Shown here one piece after another: positions 1 through 12,419 of a stretch of DNA of 64,000 bases. Where the stretch lies: the NCBI RefSeq assembly GCF_011386835.1, contig NC_088800.1:13540572-13604571 (forward strand), written 5' to 3'. Both the position numbers and the translations under genes were made by a program. This DNA comes from Chrysemys picta bellii. Its lineage: Eukaryota; Chordata; Testudines; Emydidae. Each line of letters begins with the position of its first letter. Positions within the stretch are counted from its first letter, which is position 1. The notes beneath the pieces are model-generated. The model made no database searches. It worked only from the letters and a program-made list of their open reading frames with translations, and was not told the DNA's origin.

Positions 1-27
1 TCTGTCCAGCCTGGGTTCTGGTTTTGG

Positions 28-130
28 GAGGATCAATTCTTTAACGATTGTGAGGTGCTCAGATTTTACAGTGATGAGAGCCGTAATAGTACCTGCATAG
101 GTAGACAGGCAAGCACTCTATAAATAGTAT
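28..130 (+). repeat. MIR/CORE-SINE-like 3' fragment
   Basis: The text TGTGAGGTGCTCAGATTTTA followed by a GTGATGAGAGCC stretch resembles the 3' half of old amniote CORE-SINEs. It is short and diverged. Confidence 0.4.
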
Positions 131-713
131 TGCTGGGAGTTTATGAGATAGACAGGAAGCTGTTAAAGACTAAGAGCAATACAAAGTGTTCCCCACTCTC
201 TCTGAGAGCTAGACGTGTTGACTCTTCATCCTTTTCTGGATTGGGGAGTTTCCTGGTGCTTCCCCATCTTTGAAAAATTGCCTTCTACAGCCTCATTTAG
301 GTAATCTGGACTTGGAGCCTTAAAGGTTTTGGTAGCAGAGGACCCAATGGCTGGTTGGAAAAGGCAGTCCTCAGTTAGTAGGTTTGATGTTACAACTTAC
401 ACATTACTGTCTTATCCAGTCTGAGCTAGCCAGCCCAGGATCACTAACGAGAGGAGCTGGTTGAGTAGTGCAGAACTGTGTTATTGCACATTTGTTGGAA
501 TTACGAACTGCTATTTGGTTCAACTATGTTCATACCTCTTACTAGTTATTTAGGACTTTGTTCGTGTGTAGCTTTGTAGGCAGGCCTTTCTTTTCGAATG
601 CTCTATGTGCACAATATTAAGGGTGATAACGGGAGAACAAGTGTATTCGCTATTCAGTATTTGCATTTGTTATTCTCCTGTTTCTGAGCTGGGCCTGAAG
701 TGCTGAGTCCCTT
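131..713. other. Intron sequence without recognised features
   Basis: I see no coherent ORF, repeat terminus or RNA gene here. Confidence 0.5.
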
Positions 714-1718
714 GGGCTAGATCCACAAAGGGGACTGAGAGTCAGTGTTGCAGCGACTAATGTTTAGTCACCCTTCCACCTAACAGAATCCACAGTCCTG
801 AGTTAGGTGCCAGGGCTTCCTGTCCAATGCATGGGGAGAGTTGGGTTCCTAAGAATGGGATCCACAAAGCCCAGCAAACTGAACAGGAAATCATCTAAGA
901 TAGCCAATAGGAAACACCACGAAGAGGGTTATAGCCTAAACGGCACCTTTCCAAATGGACTTAGGTGACTAACTCCAGGTTGGAGGAAGGCGTCTCCTTC
1001 CCCTCAGGATTCACAGACATAAGCCCTGGCCTGGAGTTGGGCACCTCTAAGCCCTTCCTTTGGGGGGTGGGGAGGACTTTCCCGTCCCCTTATAACTTTT
1101 AGTCCAGTGGTTAGAGCACCATCCCAGAAAGTGGGAGACCTGGGATAACTTCCCCTCTCTGCCTTATGCGGAACAAGGATTTGAAGCCACATCTCGCCCT
1201 CTCGAGTGAGTGCCCTAACCAATGGGCTACTCTGGAGCGGGTTTCTCTCAATAGAAGATGTTCCCCTTTGTATAAATAAATAGTCATTAGGCCAGAGTGA
1301 AATGACTCTATAGCTCAGTGGTTAGGGAACTCACCTCAGATGTGGAAGACTCAAGTCCTTGTTCCAATGACTATTTATACAAAGGGAAACAGCTTCAGAA
1401 GGAGAGATTGAGAGAGACCCCCTCCTCCCAGAATGTCACGTAGCTGGGTTAAAAATTGTAAAAGAGGTGTCTCCTCCTTTGTTTCGTACAGGGACCAAGC
1501 CGAGAATTGATCAAGCCCTACAGGCGAGGTAGGCAAGCAGGACACTGCTGGGGCATGAGCTAGGCACCTGGATGGCTGTGTCCAGGCCCAGCAGCAGGCC
1601 TTTAGGCACCTAAGGGATTTTACTGACAGAAACATAGGCATGTAGAGACATCTAAATTTTGGCTGTAGGTGCCTAAAGTGGCAGTTCGACCCCTAAATCC
1701 TTTTGTGGCTCTAGAGCC
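714..1718. mobile_element. Non-autonomous DNA element about 1 kb long with inverted ends and tRNA-like modules
   Basis: The left end reads GGGCTAGATCCACAAAGGGG. The right end, reverse-complemented, reads GGCTCTAGAGCCACAAAAGG, so the ends form diverged terminal inverted repeats. Inside, 1095-1250 folds back on itself: a tRNA-like module (CCAGTGGTTAGAGCA) is followed by an inverted one (TGCCCTAACCAATGGGCTAC). A third, AGCTCAGTGGTTAGGGAACT, lies near 1316-1335. Motifs of the type TTAGGTGCC recur near both ends. No coding capacity is visible. It may be a composite of two elements, and no clear TSD was found. Confidence 0.5.
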
Positions 1719-3665
1719 TGGTGTATGTATCTCCCAACTGCAACTCGGTTTCAATAGGAGTTGCAGGAACTGTGCAGGATCAGACCCTTTCTGTTTCATT
1801 TAAAAGTTTCAGTTATCCAATTAGTGGGCAGGACTGTTACCAGGTGACTTAGCTGACCAATCGCATACCACAAATAATATGCAACAGATAGTTGAGGTGA
1901 ACATTTTGCAAACACCCCACTGACTGACATTTGCTCATAAACCACTGAGGTTTCTTGTGAGTAACGAATGCATTCTCAAAAACCGGAATTAGTTAGCAAC
2001 TAAGCAGTAGCAGTTATACTGCAGTTATAAGAACTTTTAAACAAAAATAGGACTAAAACCATTGAATAACTTTAATTGAAACGGTGCTTTGGAAAAGAGG
2101 CAGGTTTGTCCTCATCTACATCAAAATGAGACACTTGGAAGTTCTCTGAGCTCACCCCCTTGTCTCTGATGCAGGAACAGTGATCTCTGTAGGTGAGAGA
2201 GGCGTTAATTTCCATGTTCAGGTCTTGGCCTTTCTACTGAGATTATCAGCATGGAGACCAAATGCTGTGCTGGATGTTCCGATGTGGATATGTATCCACT
2301 AGGAACTGGATTCAGACTCCCAAGTCACTTCAAAAGTTCCACCATGCAGCTCTTCGATGCTCACAGGAATCCATTTCTGTTGGCTGGGACTTGATTCAAG
2401 GTCTCATGCACCAGCTGAAAGGCTCTGTATCCCATTTCTCATCTCCCAGACTAGAGTGACCTCCAGAGTTAAGAGTAGTAGCAAAAAGACTAACCTCTGT
2501 CATTTCAGGTTACCATTCCATTCCTCCCCTTCCCACAAGGGAACAGTTATATGTAAGTGTTTCTTTTCAGGCCATCAGCTACCTGCTCTCCCCCACAACA
2601 CTCTTAAGCATTTGCTTTCGCTAGGGTTAGCTTTGTATTTTTTTAAAGGGACATTGTATCTCTGAATAATTAATAATCTTCCTCTCCTTAACTTTGTGAA
2701 TAAACTCCACATAATCGAATCAGGTCCCAGAACCGACAGGCCTTGTTCCGGATCTTAACTCTGTTTCCCAAAGAAGGCATTTTCTCAGTAACACTTAGTA
2801 AAATGATATCTATCAAATCACCAGTGCATTTAGAATGTAATTTGCTCTATCAGTTGCAATTGTCGTGCTACTTAGCTATGGGAGAAAAAATGTAATTTCC
2901 CTGCCTCTTTGTAATTCCTTTTACAAGCCTTTCTCGTCTGTTTTCACTGAACTCATTGAATGAGCTGTTGTGAGGGGTTGCCAGGTTAGTCCCGGTGCTG
3001 CTCAAGCTCCTTGAACCAGGCATTGAGTTAGTCAGAGCAAAGATGTCCTACCTTTTGCTAAAGATCAGTGGGTGTATGGACAGGTGAGTGTGTGAAGGGG
3101 TATGAGTTTGTGAGTCTGGGTGGAGGGTAGGTTGTGCATGACAAATGTGTGTATGTCTTGGGTTGAAAGCATGAGAAGGTGTGATGATGAGGTTGCCTCT
3201 CTTCCATCTTCAGTTCCCTTCCCCTGTCTATGATCTTGTCAGGTTTTCTTTTACAAGAAGTCTGAAAAGATCTCCTGCAACCTTTCTTCTCTCCCCTGGC
3301 CTCCCACCTTCTCCTCTAGCGCTTCTCTTGAGGCTTCTTTCCTACTCTCCAGGTTTTGGTGCCCAAAACAATTGTGATAGGCAAGGATGGGTGCAGGTCT
3401 CAGGATTGTGGCACCTTGTGGAGGTGCGTGTGATAAATTGGGTGTGAAGGTTTCAGTGTGTAAATAAGTAGCGGGGTGTGACTGTGTGCCAGTGCCAGTA
3501 GGAAGCTTTCCAAGTCTGCCCCTGTAAAAAACCAAAACTGACACTGCTCTAGTCTATAGCAATGGTCTAGCACACTTAAGTTATGTTAGAAATACTGCAG
3601 TGCTGTTTGGTTGCTGAAGGATACTGAGGTGCAGCATTCTTTTAAAATAAGGATGGAGCCCCTCA
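1719..3665. other. Intron sequence, no gene recognised
   Basis: The ORFs here are short and carry no recognisable motifs. A GT-rich stretch lies at about 3060-3180 and again at 3420-3490. Nothing else stands out. Confidence 0.5.
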
Positions 3666-3932
3666 GGCTATGTCTACCTTGCCCAGCAGTTTGGACTACG
3701 GGGGTGTGAATAGCTGTGCACACCAAAGTGGTGCGCTGTAGCTCCCCCATGTGGGCGTTGTAGGTACGCACTAAAAGGTTCTTAGTTCACATTAATGTAA
3801 TCCTGTTGGAAGAAGATTACATTAATGCTAGGACACTTTTAGTTGGCTCCCTGGCATCTAACAGGAGAGGCACAGCGTAGCACTTTGGTGCATGCCCTTG
3901 TAGTCTGAACTGTGGGGCAGTGTAGACCAGCA
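3666..3932. mobile_element. Long-TIR MITE, Harbinger-like ends
   Basis: The left GGCTATGTCTACCTTGCCC and the reverse complement of the right end, GCTGGTCTACACTGCCCC, form inverted repeats that continue inward through the GGACTAC/AGACTAC region. The termini resemble other elements in this window flanked by 3-bp TNA duplications. The flanks here (TCA/TTA) are only weakly consistent with a TSD. Confidence 0.55.
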
Positions 3933-3984
3933 TTAAGTCATTGGCCAGGTAGAAATTCAGACGCCAGCTTGTAAGCAGTGGAAA

Positions 3985-4150
3985 AAGGATGATCTTGTGG
4001 ATAAGACACTGGACCTGGCACCCAGGAGACTGCCTGTATCTATTCAATTTCTCTGTGTCTCAGTGTTTCCTTACCTTACAGGTGCTTTGAGGGTACATTC
4101 ATAAATGTCTGTGCGGTGCTCAGATGTTGCAGCGATGGGGTGGATAGATG
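3985..4150 (+). repeat. MIR-like SINE fragment
   Basis: Order of features: GTGGATAAGACACTGGACCTGG, then TTTCTCTGTGTCTCAGTGTTTCC, then a GTGCGGTGCTCAGATG tail. This follows the MIR/CORE-SINE layout on the + strand, diverged. Confidence 0.45.
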
Positions 4151-4210
4151 GAGTTAGTCACCAGCTGCATCATAACAACACTGACAGGACTCCAGAAATG
4201 ACATCTAGGC

Positions 4211-4941
4211 CAGAGGTTCTCAAATTGTGGTTTGCGGACAGCCAGTGGTCTGCGAGCTCCATTCAGGTGGTCCGCGGATAGTTCGCCGGCTGCACATGAG
4301 AGAATGAAGGGCCACCCACCTAATTAGTGGAGCTATGCAGGCATGGCTCCACTGATTAGGTGCCTGGACCCTGGAGAAGAGACACATGCAAGGTGAGGTG
4401 GTGGCTTTGGGCATAATAGGGGGTAGGTGGGAAGGGGCAGTGGGATGAGAAGAGTGGGTGGGAGGAATTTGGGATGTGAAGGGCTGTGGCGGCCAGAGAA
4501 AGAGGCATCTTCTCCCAGCTCCAGGGCTGCGGCTACCGGGGAGAGATGGCCCTCAATCCCAGCCTGAGCTCTGTGGCTGCTGTGGCGGGGGAGATACCCC
4601 CCTCCTTCCCAGCCCCAGCTTGAGGGCTGCCACAGCGGGGCATAGAGGGAGCCCCTCTCCGTCCCAGCCCCAGCTCGGAGGCTGCCGCAGCGGGGGAGAG
4701 AGGGCACATCCAATGTATTAGAAAGCTAAGGCTACTGATATTAAAATATGAATTGTGTGCTTTTATTTGTAGAACAAAAAAAGTTAATAATTATTTTTTT
4801 TTATATAGTACTTTTATCCAAAACGCTTTACAATAGATAGCTAACGGTACAAAAAAACATTTGAAAAGACCATTAAGTGGTCCGCTGGGACCCTAAGCAA
4901 TTTTCAAGTGGTCTGTGGAAAAAAAAGTTTGGGAACCACTG
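4211..4941. mobile_element. Non-autonomous hAT element with perfect 8-bp TSD
   Basis: The element begins CAGAGGTTCTCAAATTGTGG. Its right end, reverse-complemented, begins CAGTGGTTCCCAAAC. It is flanked by identical 8-bp repeats ATCTAGGC at 4203-4210 and 4942-4949, as expected of hAT transposition. The interior holds GC-rich repeats of a GCCCCAGCT type and CGGGGGAGAG motifs at about 4490-4700, which produce spurious ORFs on both strands, then an AT-rich part. No transposase is encoded. Confidence 0.9.
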
Positions 4942-4949
4942 ATCTAGGC

Positions 4950-5999
4950 CATTTGCTAGGCACCCAGATACTATGATGTTGAGCACGGTATAAATGTCTA
5001 GATAAATAGGTGGATGTTAATAGGCACCAGAAATCTGTGTGGGCGAGAGGAGAAAAAGCAGCAGAAGAGACTGAACTGGGAAAGAGGTGACAGAGAAAGG
5101 AGAGGTGTATGGATGGGAGAAGGGATTCTTCATCCAAGGGAGGATAGAAAGTTATAGAAGTACCTTGGTGGTCCTGCAGCCACCAGGTAGATGTGAAGGA
5201 ACAGGTGGAAAGAAAGGTAAAAGTGTCCTCCATTGGGAGAGCAAAAATGGAAATGCCTGAGTGAAGCATTTGGAATATTGCAAAGGTGATGATGTGGATA
5301 ATATTCAGGGTGTCAAAAACTTCTAGGACTTGATCCTTCCCTGCCTTTCCTATTGTGTTGTCACTTACATCTGTGCAAAGTGCGGGAAAATGCTATCCTC
5401 TCAATGTGGTAGCCTTCTGTGCCCACTTTGCACAGGTGCAAAGGATACCAAGGTCCAGGTCTGCGGAGAATCAGGCCCTTTGCCATTCCTTCCCCTGTGG
5501 CCAGCAGGAGGCAGGCTGCTATTTTCACAACACTGGCACGAAGTCTGCCCTGATAAATCAGTGTCTCAGGCTACTGCAGGGCGCTCCATAACTCAGTAGG
5601 GAATTTGTATTGCAGCTGGGTTGGAGAGTTGGAATTGAAGGCCACTCTAGGAACACAGTTGTGTAAATCCTGGCCTTTGGCAGCCCTAGCTGTTTAGCTA
5701 CGTTTCATAAATCAGGTCCTGTCGTGTCTGTCACGGCTTCCAGATGCCAAATTCTTTCTGTGGCACCTTTGTCAAGCATTTTAAAAGGGCAAGAAAATCA
5801 ACAGCCAGGAGGTCATGATGAAGCACAATCTGACTCAGGAATTGGGCTTCAGACTGAGGAAAGAAATGAGAGCAGCCGGCGAGTAAGTGAGCAAGAGGCA
5901 GCAAGAGGGTGTCTATGTAATTCTGGGATCTCATAAACTGCATTCTTTGGGTGCATGTTGTCTCCAGCATTCAGGCTGCGTGATACATCTGACTGCTTC
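4950..5999. other. Intron sequence with one palindromic repeat
   Basis: No gene is visible. Around 5325-5480 an inverted pair, CTGTGCAAAGTG (5371-5382) and CACTTTGCACAG (5424-5435), sits inside a longer diverged fold-back, probably a short MITE. The rest shows nothing recognisable. Confidence 0.45.
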
Positions 6000-6011
6000 T
6001 CTGTTTTCACT

Positions 6012-6122
6012 AAAAGAACAGGAGTACTTGTGGCACCTTAGAGACTAACAAATTTATTAGAGCATAAACTTTCGTGGACTACAGCCCACTTGATACAGAC
6101 TAACACGGCTGCTACTCTGAAA
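6012..6122 (+). mobile_element. Short Penelope-like insertion with 12-bp TSD and internal inversion
   Basis: The insert is flanked by identical 12-bp repeats TCTGTTTTCACT at 6000-6011 and 6123-6134. Bases 6012-6091 match the segment also seen at 49001-49080 (AACAGGAGTACTTGTGGCAC onward). After a junction at about 6091/6092 comes GATACAGACTAACACGGCTG. In the usual form of this turtle repeat that block lies on the other side and in the opposite relative orientation. The long TSD indicates target-primed retroposition. Assignment to a Penelope 3' end is from recall. Confidence 0.75.
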
Positions 6123-6134
6123 TCTGTTTTCACT

Positions 6135-7944
6135 GTGCCTCATGTTTGCTAGGCCCCAGACCATCAAAGATGCAACGGACCCACGTCCACCCTTATGTGC
6201 ACATGCAGCACAGTATGCTGGCCATGAGCTCCCACATTTGTAGAGATGTGCTTAATAAAGCAAAACTCTCGTTCAGATGGATTGAATTATTGACCAGATT
6301 GCTTTGCTAACGAACACAAGCTCTGGTGGATGTGTCTCTTCCCTAGTACGAGACCCACTTCCTTGATCCTCAACCAGTTTTCTCCCCAGTTTGAATATCC
6401 CTTGCCATGCAGATCCCACTAACTTATTTACTAGCTTTTAATTTCATCTGCCTAGGCACGACTTGCAAGTAAAAATTGTGCCCAGCCAGCAGAAACACAG
6501 CCTATTTACCACCAAACAGCTCATATTTTCTGCGTTCATGGAAACTGAAGCCCTATAGGCACAGGGAAGCGCTAGCACAAACTTCCTAAAACATACCCTG
6601 CCAATATGCCCCAAAAGTTATTCCAATAGCTGATGCATGAGAACCTGAGAGTGAAACTGGACTGTGAACTGAGAAACTGACTAGCTTGCTTTCATCATCC
6701 AAGCTGAGTGAAATGCATAGAGCAAACAAACAGCCTAAGTAAAGTGCATTAAACTTTCAAACTTCTTTCCATTTTAATATTTGAAGGTGTTAGAATGGTA
6801 GGCAAGGAGTTTTTTGTTTAACGGTATATGGTTTTTATCATTACTCTAAACAGAGACACTGGTTTTATGGCTCATTACAACAAATTGTCACACACCCTAC
6901 TGCCTGCTAACCCTTAATTGCTCACTTCATTTTAATTGGTCTCCTACAGAATGTGTGAACCCCTTATGCTTAACAGTCTGACCCAACTTGTATTTAGCTC
7001 AGACACTCTGATTAGCTCTTTGAAGCTTGAAAGTTTTGTCTCAGCCACCATCAGAAGTTGGTCTGATAAAAGATATTAGCTCATCCACCTTGTCAATCTA
7101 ACTCTTTAAACAGTTAAAGAATGGATGTCACCTTATCCCTTGCAAACAAGGTACTGACATAAAAAGCTTTCTGGGGAAATAAGTCATACCATGCAGTGCT
7201 GGTCATCAGCCTGTCATGACATTGATTGACAAGAATAGTCTGTTATTTAAATACGTGTTATATATTTTAAAAGCATTTTGATAGTTTCCAGACCTGAAGA
7301 TGAAGTGGCTGCAAAGGCTTTCCAATGCAATAATGACTTAAGGGCCAGTGAACCTCCAAGGCAAATAGGTGGGAACCAGAGCTAGCTCTTCTTAGGCCAT
7401 GCAGAGTGACAGGCCCTAAGGCAGCATTTGTTGGAAATGTTCAAAGCTCTGCCAGTGAAATGTGGGTTAAAGATGCAGGAAGGCGCTGGGATCCCATCAG
7501 CGAAGCGTGGCACCGTAGTCAGCGCCAGTGAGCCGATGGAGGCACTAAATGTGCCAGAAATTCAAGCTGAACAGCAACCATCACTTGCATCGTCGCATTA
7601 TTTGACAAATAGAATCTTCCAGCCAGGACTGATTTTTTAAAAATAAATAACTTGAAAATCATTTGGGAAACTATAGTCAATGAATGCTGGAAATGTGGCT
7701 CTGATACACTGGAATGTGCTCTTCTCTTCCAAGAAGATGCTGCAGGTGGAAGAAAAGGAACAGTAGGTGATATGTGAACTTTATAGCAAACGTGGTTCCC
7801 TCCTCTTCTCTGTGGGATTGTCACATGGTTGCTGTCATAATAGCTTGTCTGCTCCACTCAGGGTTTCCTTGGTCTTGTTGACGCATTTGTGCAATACTTT
7901 TCAGAAAGAAAACAATCCTTCCTTAAACTTTCCTGGCACTTGGT
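6135..7944. other. Intron sequence without recognised features
   Basis: It is AT-rich with only short shadow ORFs. No repeat termini were recognised. Confidence 0.45.
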
Positions 7945-8150
7945 TTGTAAGAACAGATGAACTGCCCTTCCAGAACAGACTAATGGTCCATCTAGTCTGG
8001 TATCTTGCCTCCAATAGTGGCTGGGGTAGGGTGGCACGTGCCTTGCTGTGCACATTTAGAGCACCTTGAAAAAATTCTTCCTGACCCTAGCTGGAGGTCA
8101 GTTGATGTCCTGAAGCATGAAGGTTGAGAATCCTGGTGGTGGTTATCTCT
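7945..8150 (-). mobile_element. CR1/L3-type LINE 3'-UTR fragment
   Basis: The text TGGTCCATCTAGTCTGGTAT, then TCTTCCTGACC and TGAAGCATGA, follows the layout of a CR1/L3 3' region in reverse orientation. The same GGTCCATCTAG motif occurs in the better copy at 50826-51602. It is diverged. Confidence 0.55.
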
Positions 8151-8689
8151 GTTACTGTAATGTCAGATGCTGTAGGAAGAAACATAACAGTTCATTGTAC
8201 TCCATCCGGCCTCTTCTCAGATGTCCTATTTAGCTGGTTCCAGGAACCAAAGAACCACTTGCTGCATATTTAATCATTAGAGGAAGAAGAACAGAGTTGT
8301 ATTTTATGTGCTATGCAGGCTCTCTGAAGAGTGTTACCTTCCTGGCAAAGTCATAGGGAAATTGATATTTCACTGTATGTGCACGTCTGCACATTTATAC
8401 AGCAGCATGAATGAAGGAAGCGATGGGCATGGTTCCCAGCTGTGTGTATAACGCAGGGCTCATTAACCAAATGTTGCTAGAGTGGTCAAAAGCTATAAAC
8501 CCAGGAAAACCCTTGAATAAGCAAAGTTAAAGAACCTGCCTTTTTGGGTAGCATCTGCACTCACTCATCAATTCTGAAGCTCATCCTAGAACCTACCTCC
8601 CTTCCAAGACCACATACACCACTCTCATCCCAAAAAAGGTACCCTGGTACTCCAGCCATAAACATAAGCCACTTGTGCTTAGAGGTGCT

Positions 8690-9640
8690 CCTCTTCTTTC
8701 ATATGACAACTTGAAAAGCAACATAAAAGTTGATGTCCAAGTTTGTCAGCCACTCTGTGGCTTCCAGTGACATGGAATGTGTCAAGGCTGTCCCTCTGGG
8801 GAAAATTTTTTAGAGAAGTGCAGTTCACTAGGTGTTCCATGGTTTGGATGCCTTCTCCACATTAGCATATAGGGCTATCCTTCATTTTCCATTCATGTAC
8901 TAGGTAATTACAATGCCCACATGAGGTTCTGATATGCTCGCACTGATCCATATCTTACACGGCATGGTGAAGCAAGGTGTTTGGTCTGTAGGATCCATAA
9001 TCAGGTCTTGATTGTTGACCCTGCCTTTTTCACAGCCTTTGCTACTTGTCTTTTGGTTGCAGTCCTGGAGTTTTAAGAGCTTTGGCCACTAACTGGAAAG
9101 GGTTTCTTGAGTTAAGTTGACATCTGGGAGATCTTTATAGATGGGCAATTCTGGGTTCATTATTGCATGGTCATATTCTTGTATCATTATTATGCTTTTC
9201 GAAGGGATGGTGGTAAGATATGTATGAGGTCAGAAAGCTAGACTTCCTGTTGACTTCAGCACTCCTGTGATAATTCTCATAATAGTGTTCAATTGCATAG
9301 TGACAAGTTTTTTATGTATGCTACAAACCCATACCGGCACACAATATTCAGCTGCTGAGAAGACGAGAATATGGCTGTGTGATAACAAACCCAGACTTTC
9401 CCATCTACAAAGATCTTCAACGTCCCTCTCTCTCCCGCCTCAAGATGCCACCTTAAGTTTAGGCACATTGATGATAGGTGAGGCTACAATCCAGAACCAC
9501 TCTAAACTACACCTGGAAGTCCGCGTGCCTTAGTTTGATGCCACAGAAAGCAACATTCAGGCACTTCTTTGCATGTTAGTTGCTCAGATGGAACTTGGAG
9601 ACAGCTGTTCTTTGAAGAGACGTGTGCAGATTGCTACATA
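8690..9640 (-). mobile_element. Decayed LINE, reverse-transcriptase C-terminal region
   Basis: On the - strand, translated pieces include AEYCVPVWVCS and QLNTIMRIITGVL (about 9340-9260). Further 3' lies a cysteine-rich piece with CGEGIQTMEHLVN (about 8860-8820). This order, RT thumb/C-terminus then a CxC...H...C knuckle, is typical of ORF2 C-termini in jockey- and RTE-like LINEs. The frame changes several times and stops are present, so it is a fossil. The clade is uncertain. Confidence 0.6.
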
Positions 9641-11224
9641 AAAAATGAATTCTAAATGGATAACAATCACTAACAACACAGATCACCCAGTGATGTAACT
9701 AGTCCTAAGCGTCCCAGAAAAATGTAGCCACCCTGTGCAGTCTGATTCTATCTGCATCAACTCAAAACCATGTACAGAACAATGTCATTTATGGGTGAGG
9801 TTGTCCCTTGCTGGGGCAGAAGCTTAGGATATTGTAGCTGCCCCATTAAGGTGCTGGAATTTCACCCTCTATTTAGAGTCTCCTCCTAATCCCCCTCCCT
9901 GCTCCTTGCAGCATAGTCCACTAGAGGATGAGGTACTTTATGGCAGAAGTTCACCTCCTTCCCTGGGCTAACAACACCTTCATTCCCATGAAGCAACCCA
10001 GCCCTCTGCCCAAGGACAGAAGACCCCATTGGTTGCTCCCTTACCTTGCTCAGTGATATCTGGAGCTCTTTATTGAGCCATCAAGGCAAGCTTCATTACT
10101 GAAAGGTGGAGACAGTTCTACCTTGCCAAACTCTCTTAGGTGGAATATGAGGAACGTTTAGTCTGTGCTCATCTATGGGGGAGACTATTTTAAAGACTAG
10201 GATCAGACTGGGACAGCAATGTGCCAGGAGTGAGTGCAATCATAACACCAAGGAGATGAACCTACAAAAGGCCTTTGCTGTGACGGCTTTGCTGCTGTGA
10301 AGTGTTAGAAGCTGCTGTTCAAAGATTTCCCCCCCTCCTCTCTTTTTTACTATCTGCCCTTTCTTCCCTCTCTCTTTCTCTTTTTCTGTATCTTGCACGT
10401 ACATGTACGCATACAGTCAGAAACCCTTTCAGTTTGGTTAGTGTGGGATGAATGAACATTTGTTTTAAACATTCCCCGACAGAACATTTCTGGGGCAAAA
10501 GAGGGATAAAAATCAAATCAAGTGGAGACCAGGAATTTAATTTTTCCTATCAGAGCCAATCTGTGATGCTTTATCTCTTGATAAAAATTGATATTTAATC
10601 CCTCTGATAATGGGAGACTGATTGTGCTGCTGCCTCATAATTTTGTGTTTGTTAAAACTCATCCCTTCAGGAGGATCTCAAATCAGAGGCAGAGATGGTG
10701 CTGTGCCTCTTTTAAAGATGCCGCATATGTTTAAGAATGAGCATTTCTTATACTGTAGGTGGGATTCAGCAGGAAATGGGTCTCCATTCCATAGAGAAGG
10801 TATCTGTGACCAGAGTGCACCCCCGGCTTCAGAGCCCTCCCTTCAGATAACGAATTGAACTCTTCTCCCCTACAAATGGTTGGTTGTTTCCCTGGGTATC
10901 GTGTCTTCCTGCTGCATCTGATGCTTCTCGTTCCCAGCTCTGATTGGAACACTACCCCATGCTTCATTCTTCATGTCACACCTGGAAAGTAGAAGCTAGA
11001 GATCTAATCTGGTGGGATCCAACTTGATTTTAACCTGCTGTTATAGAATGATCGGGCCAAATCCTGAGGTCATGTTTTTCCTCATTCTTCACTTGTCCAG
11101 ACTCCCTGGGAGTTTTGCCAGAGTAAGGACTTCAGGAATAGGTCCATAGAAATTAGTGAAGGAAACGTCTGTTAAGTCACCTCCTCTCGCTACTGGGCAG
11201 CGTAGGAGTGTTCTGTACAAAATA
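9641..11224. other. Intron sequence without recognised features
   Basis: A CT-rich tract at 10330-10385 is the only notable composition. No gene or repeat end was recognised. Confidence 0.45.
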
Positions 11225-11400
11225 GCTTCTAGTGTTTGGGCAATCTAGATGTACATGAGCTTCTACCACTCCCTAGCGGAGTCTCTTCCTCAGCCTAACA
11301 GATCTCACTGATATTCAGCCTAAATATTCCTTTGCTAAGTTTCATCCCATTAACCCAGATTTCACCCCTGTGTAGCAATTCTTCTTCCTCCTTGCTGTTA
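11225..11400 (-). mobile_element. Old CR1 fragment
   Basis: The text CCTAACAGATCTCACTGATA, then TTCAGCCTAAATATTCCTTTGC, matches the antisense of a CR1 region that normally encodes the FxxxL..LxLRR part near the end of ORF2. It is diverged. Confidence 0.5.
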
Positions 11401-12419
11401 TGCTCAGAGAGCAGGCAGTGTCAGCACAGGAGACTGGGGAGGAACTGTGTTTTTCAGAGGGAGAAAAGCCCCAGGCACCAGTCGGAGCATTGCACACAGT
11501 ATGAACAGCAATTTGCAATTCCCTGTGAATACCCTGGGGGACCCTATCTGCATTGACCCCATCTGCAGTCTCTCCCATTGGGCCACATGTTATCTTTTAT
11601 ACATGGAAAGAAGCCATGACTAAGTCAGTGGGGTTGGTAGCTGTAGACTGAGGGGAGTATATGGACCTGAGTTCAGAGAAAGTCCTTGGGGCAAATTCAC
11701 TGCTGGCATAAGCAGGCACAACTCCATGGAAGTACATTGTAATAGGCCAAAGGCGCGCTTGGTCTCTTGCATGTGTGACTCCCCAGAGAAATCACTGGAG
11801 GGTTGCCAAACCTTTGCCCTTAGTTGGTTGAAGTCTGCACTGCAAATCAGGTAACCTATAGGTACCTCTGTGTATGAACTGTGAGTATGCAGCATGAAAT
11901 GTTGGTGCAATAGGTTACAATATTACCATTTTGGAGTTGGAGACTTATTAACGTTCTGTCCCTCTCAGGTTCACTTTTTATAAAGTATCATATGTCACCC
12001 TGAACCCATTACACTGTCATATAAATTATCAGAGTTTCCTTTCCCCATCATTATAGATTGCCATGGGAGAATGTTTTATGACAAAGGAAACTTTCTCAGC
12101 CTTTTTCTCCTGCCTGATTCATTTCAAGTGAAATCTGCCCACGGATTTAGCAATTCTCTTCGGACCTCTGCCCCGGACTTAACACACCAGCTACCCAGGC
12201 CTGGGAGACACGTGAGAGAGCTCAGGGGAGTTGTGGTCCCACAGCCCAGGGTCAGCATTCAGACTAGTCCCATCTGTGGGATACACTTTGGCTGTGCTCT
12301 TGCTTAAATGCCCCCTGCTCTTCCTGGCTCCCACTAACTGCAATTCTTAGTTGCTCTTACACCTGCTTGTCCGGTACCATCACAGCAGGACTCATTCACA
12401 AATGTACCCCTCCAGGAAC
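11401..12419. other. Intron sequence without recognised features
   Basis: Only short ORFs without motifs are present. Confidence 0.45.

Noticed and set aside
1310..1380. Candidate tRNA gene (AGCTCAGTGGTTAGGGAAC...)
   Set aside because: It lies within a palindromic repeat with inverted sister modules, and no acceptor stem is visible.
4458..4721. Glycine/cysteine-rich ORF
   Set aside because: It lies inside the hAT element bounded by ATCTAGGC duplications and reflects its GC-rich interior.
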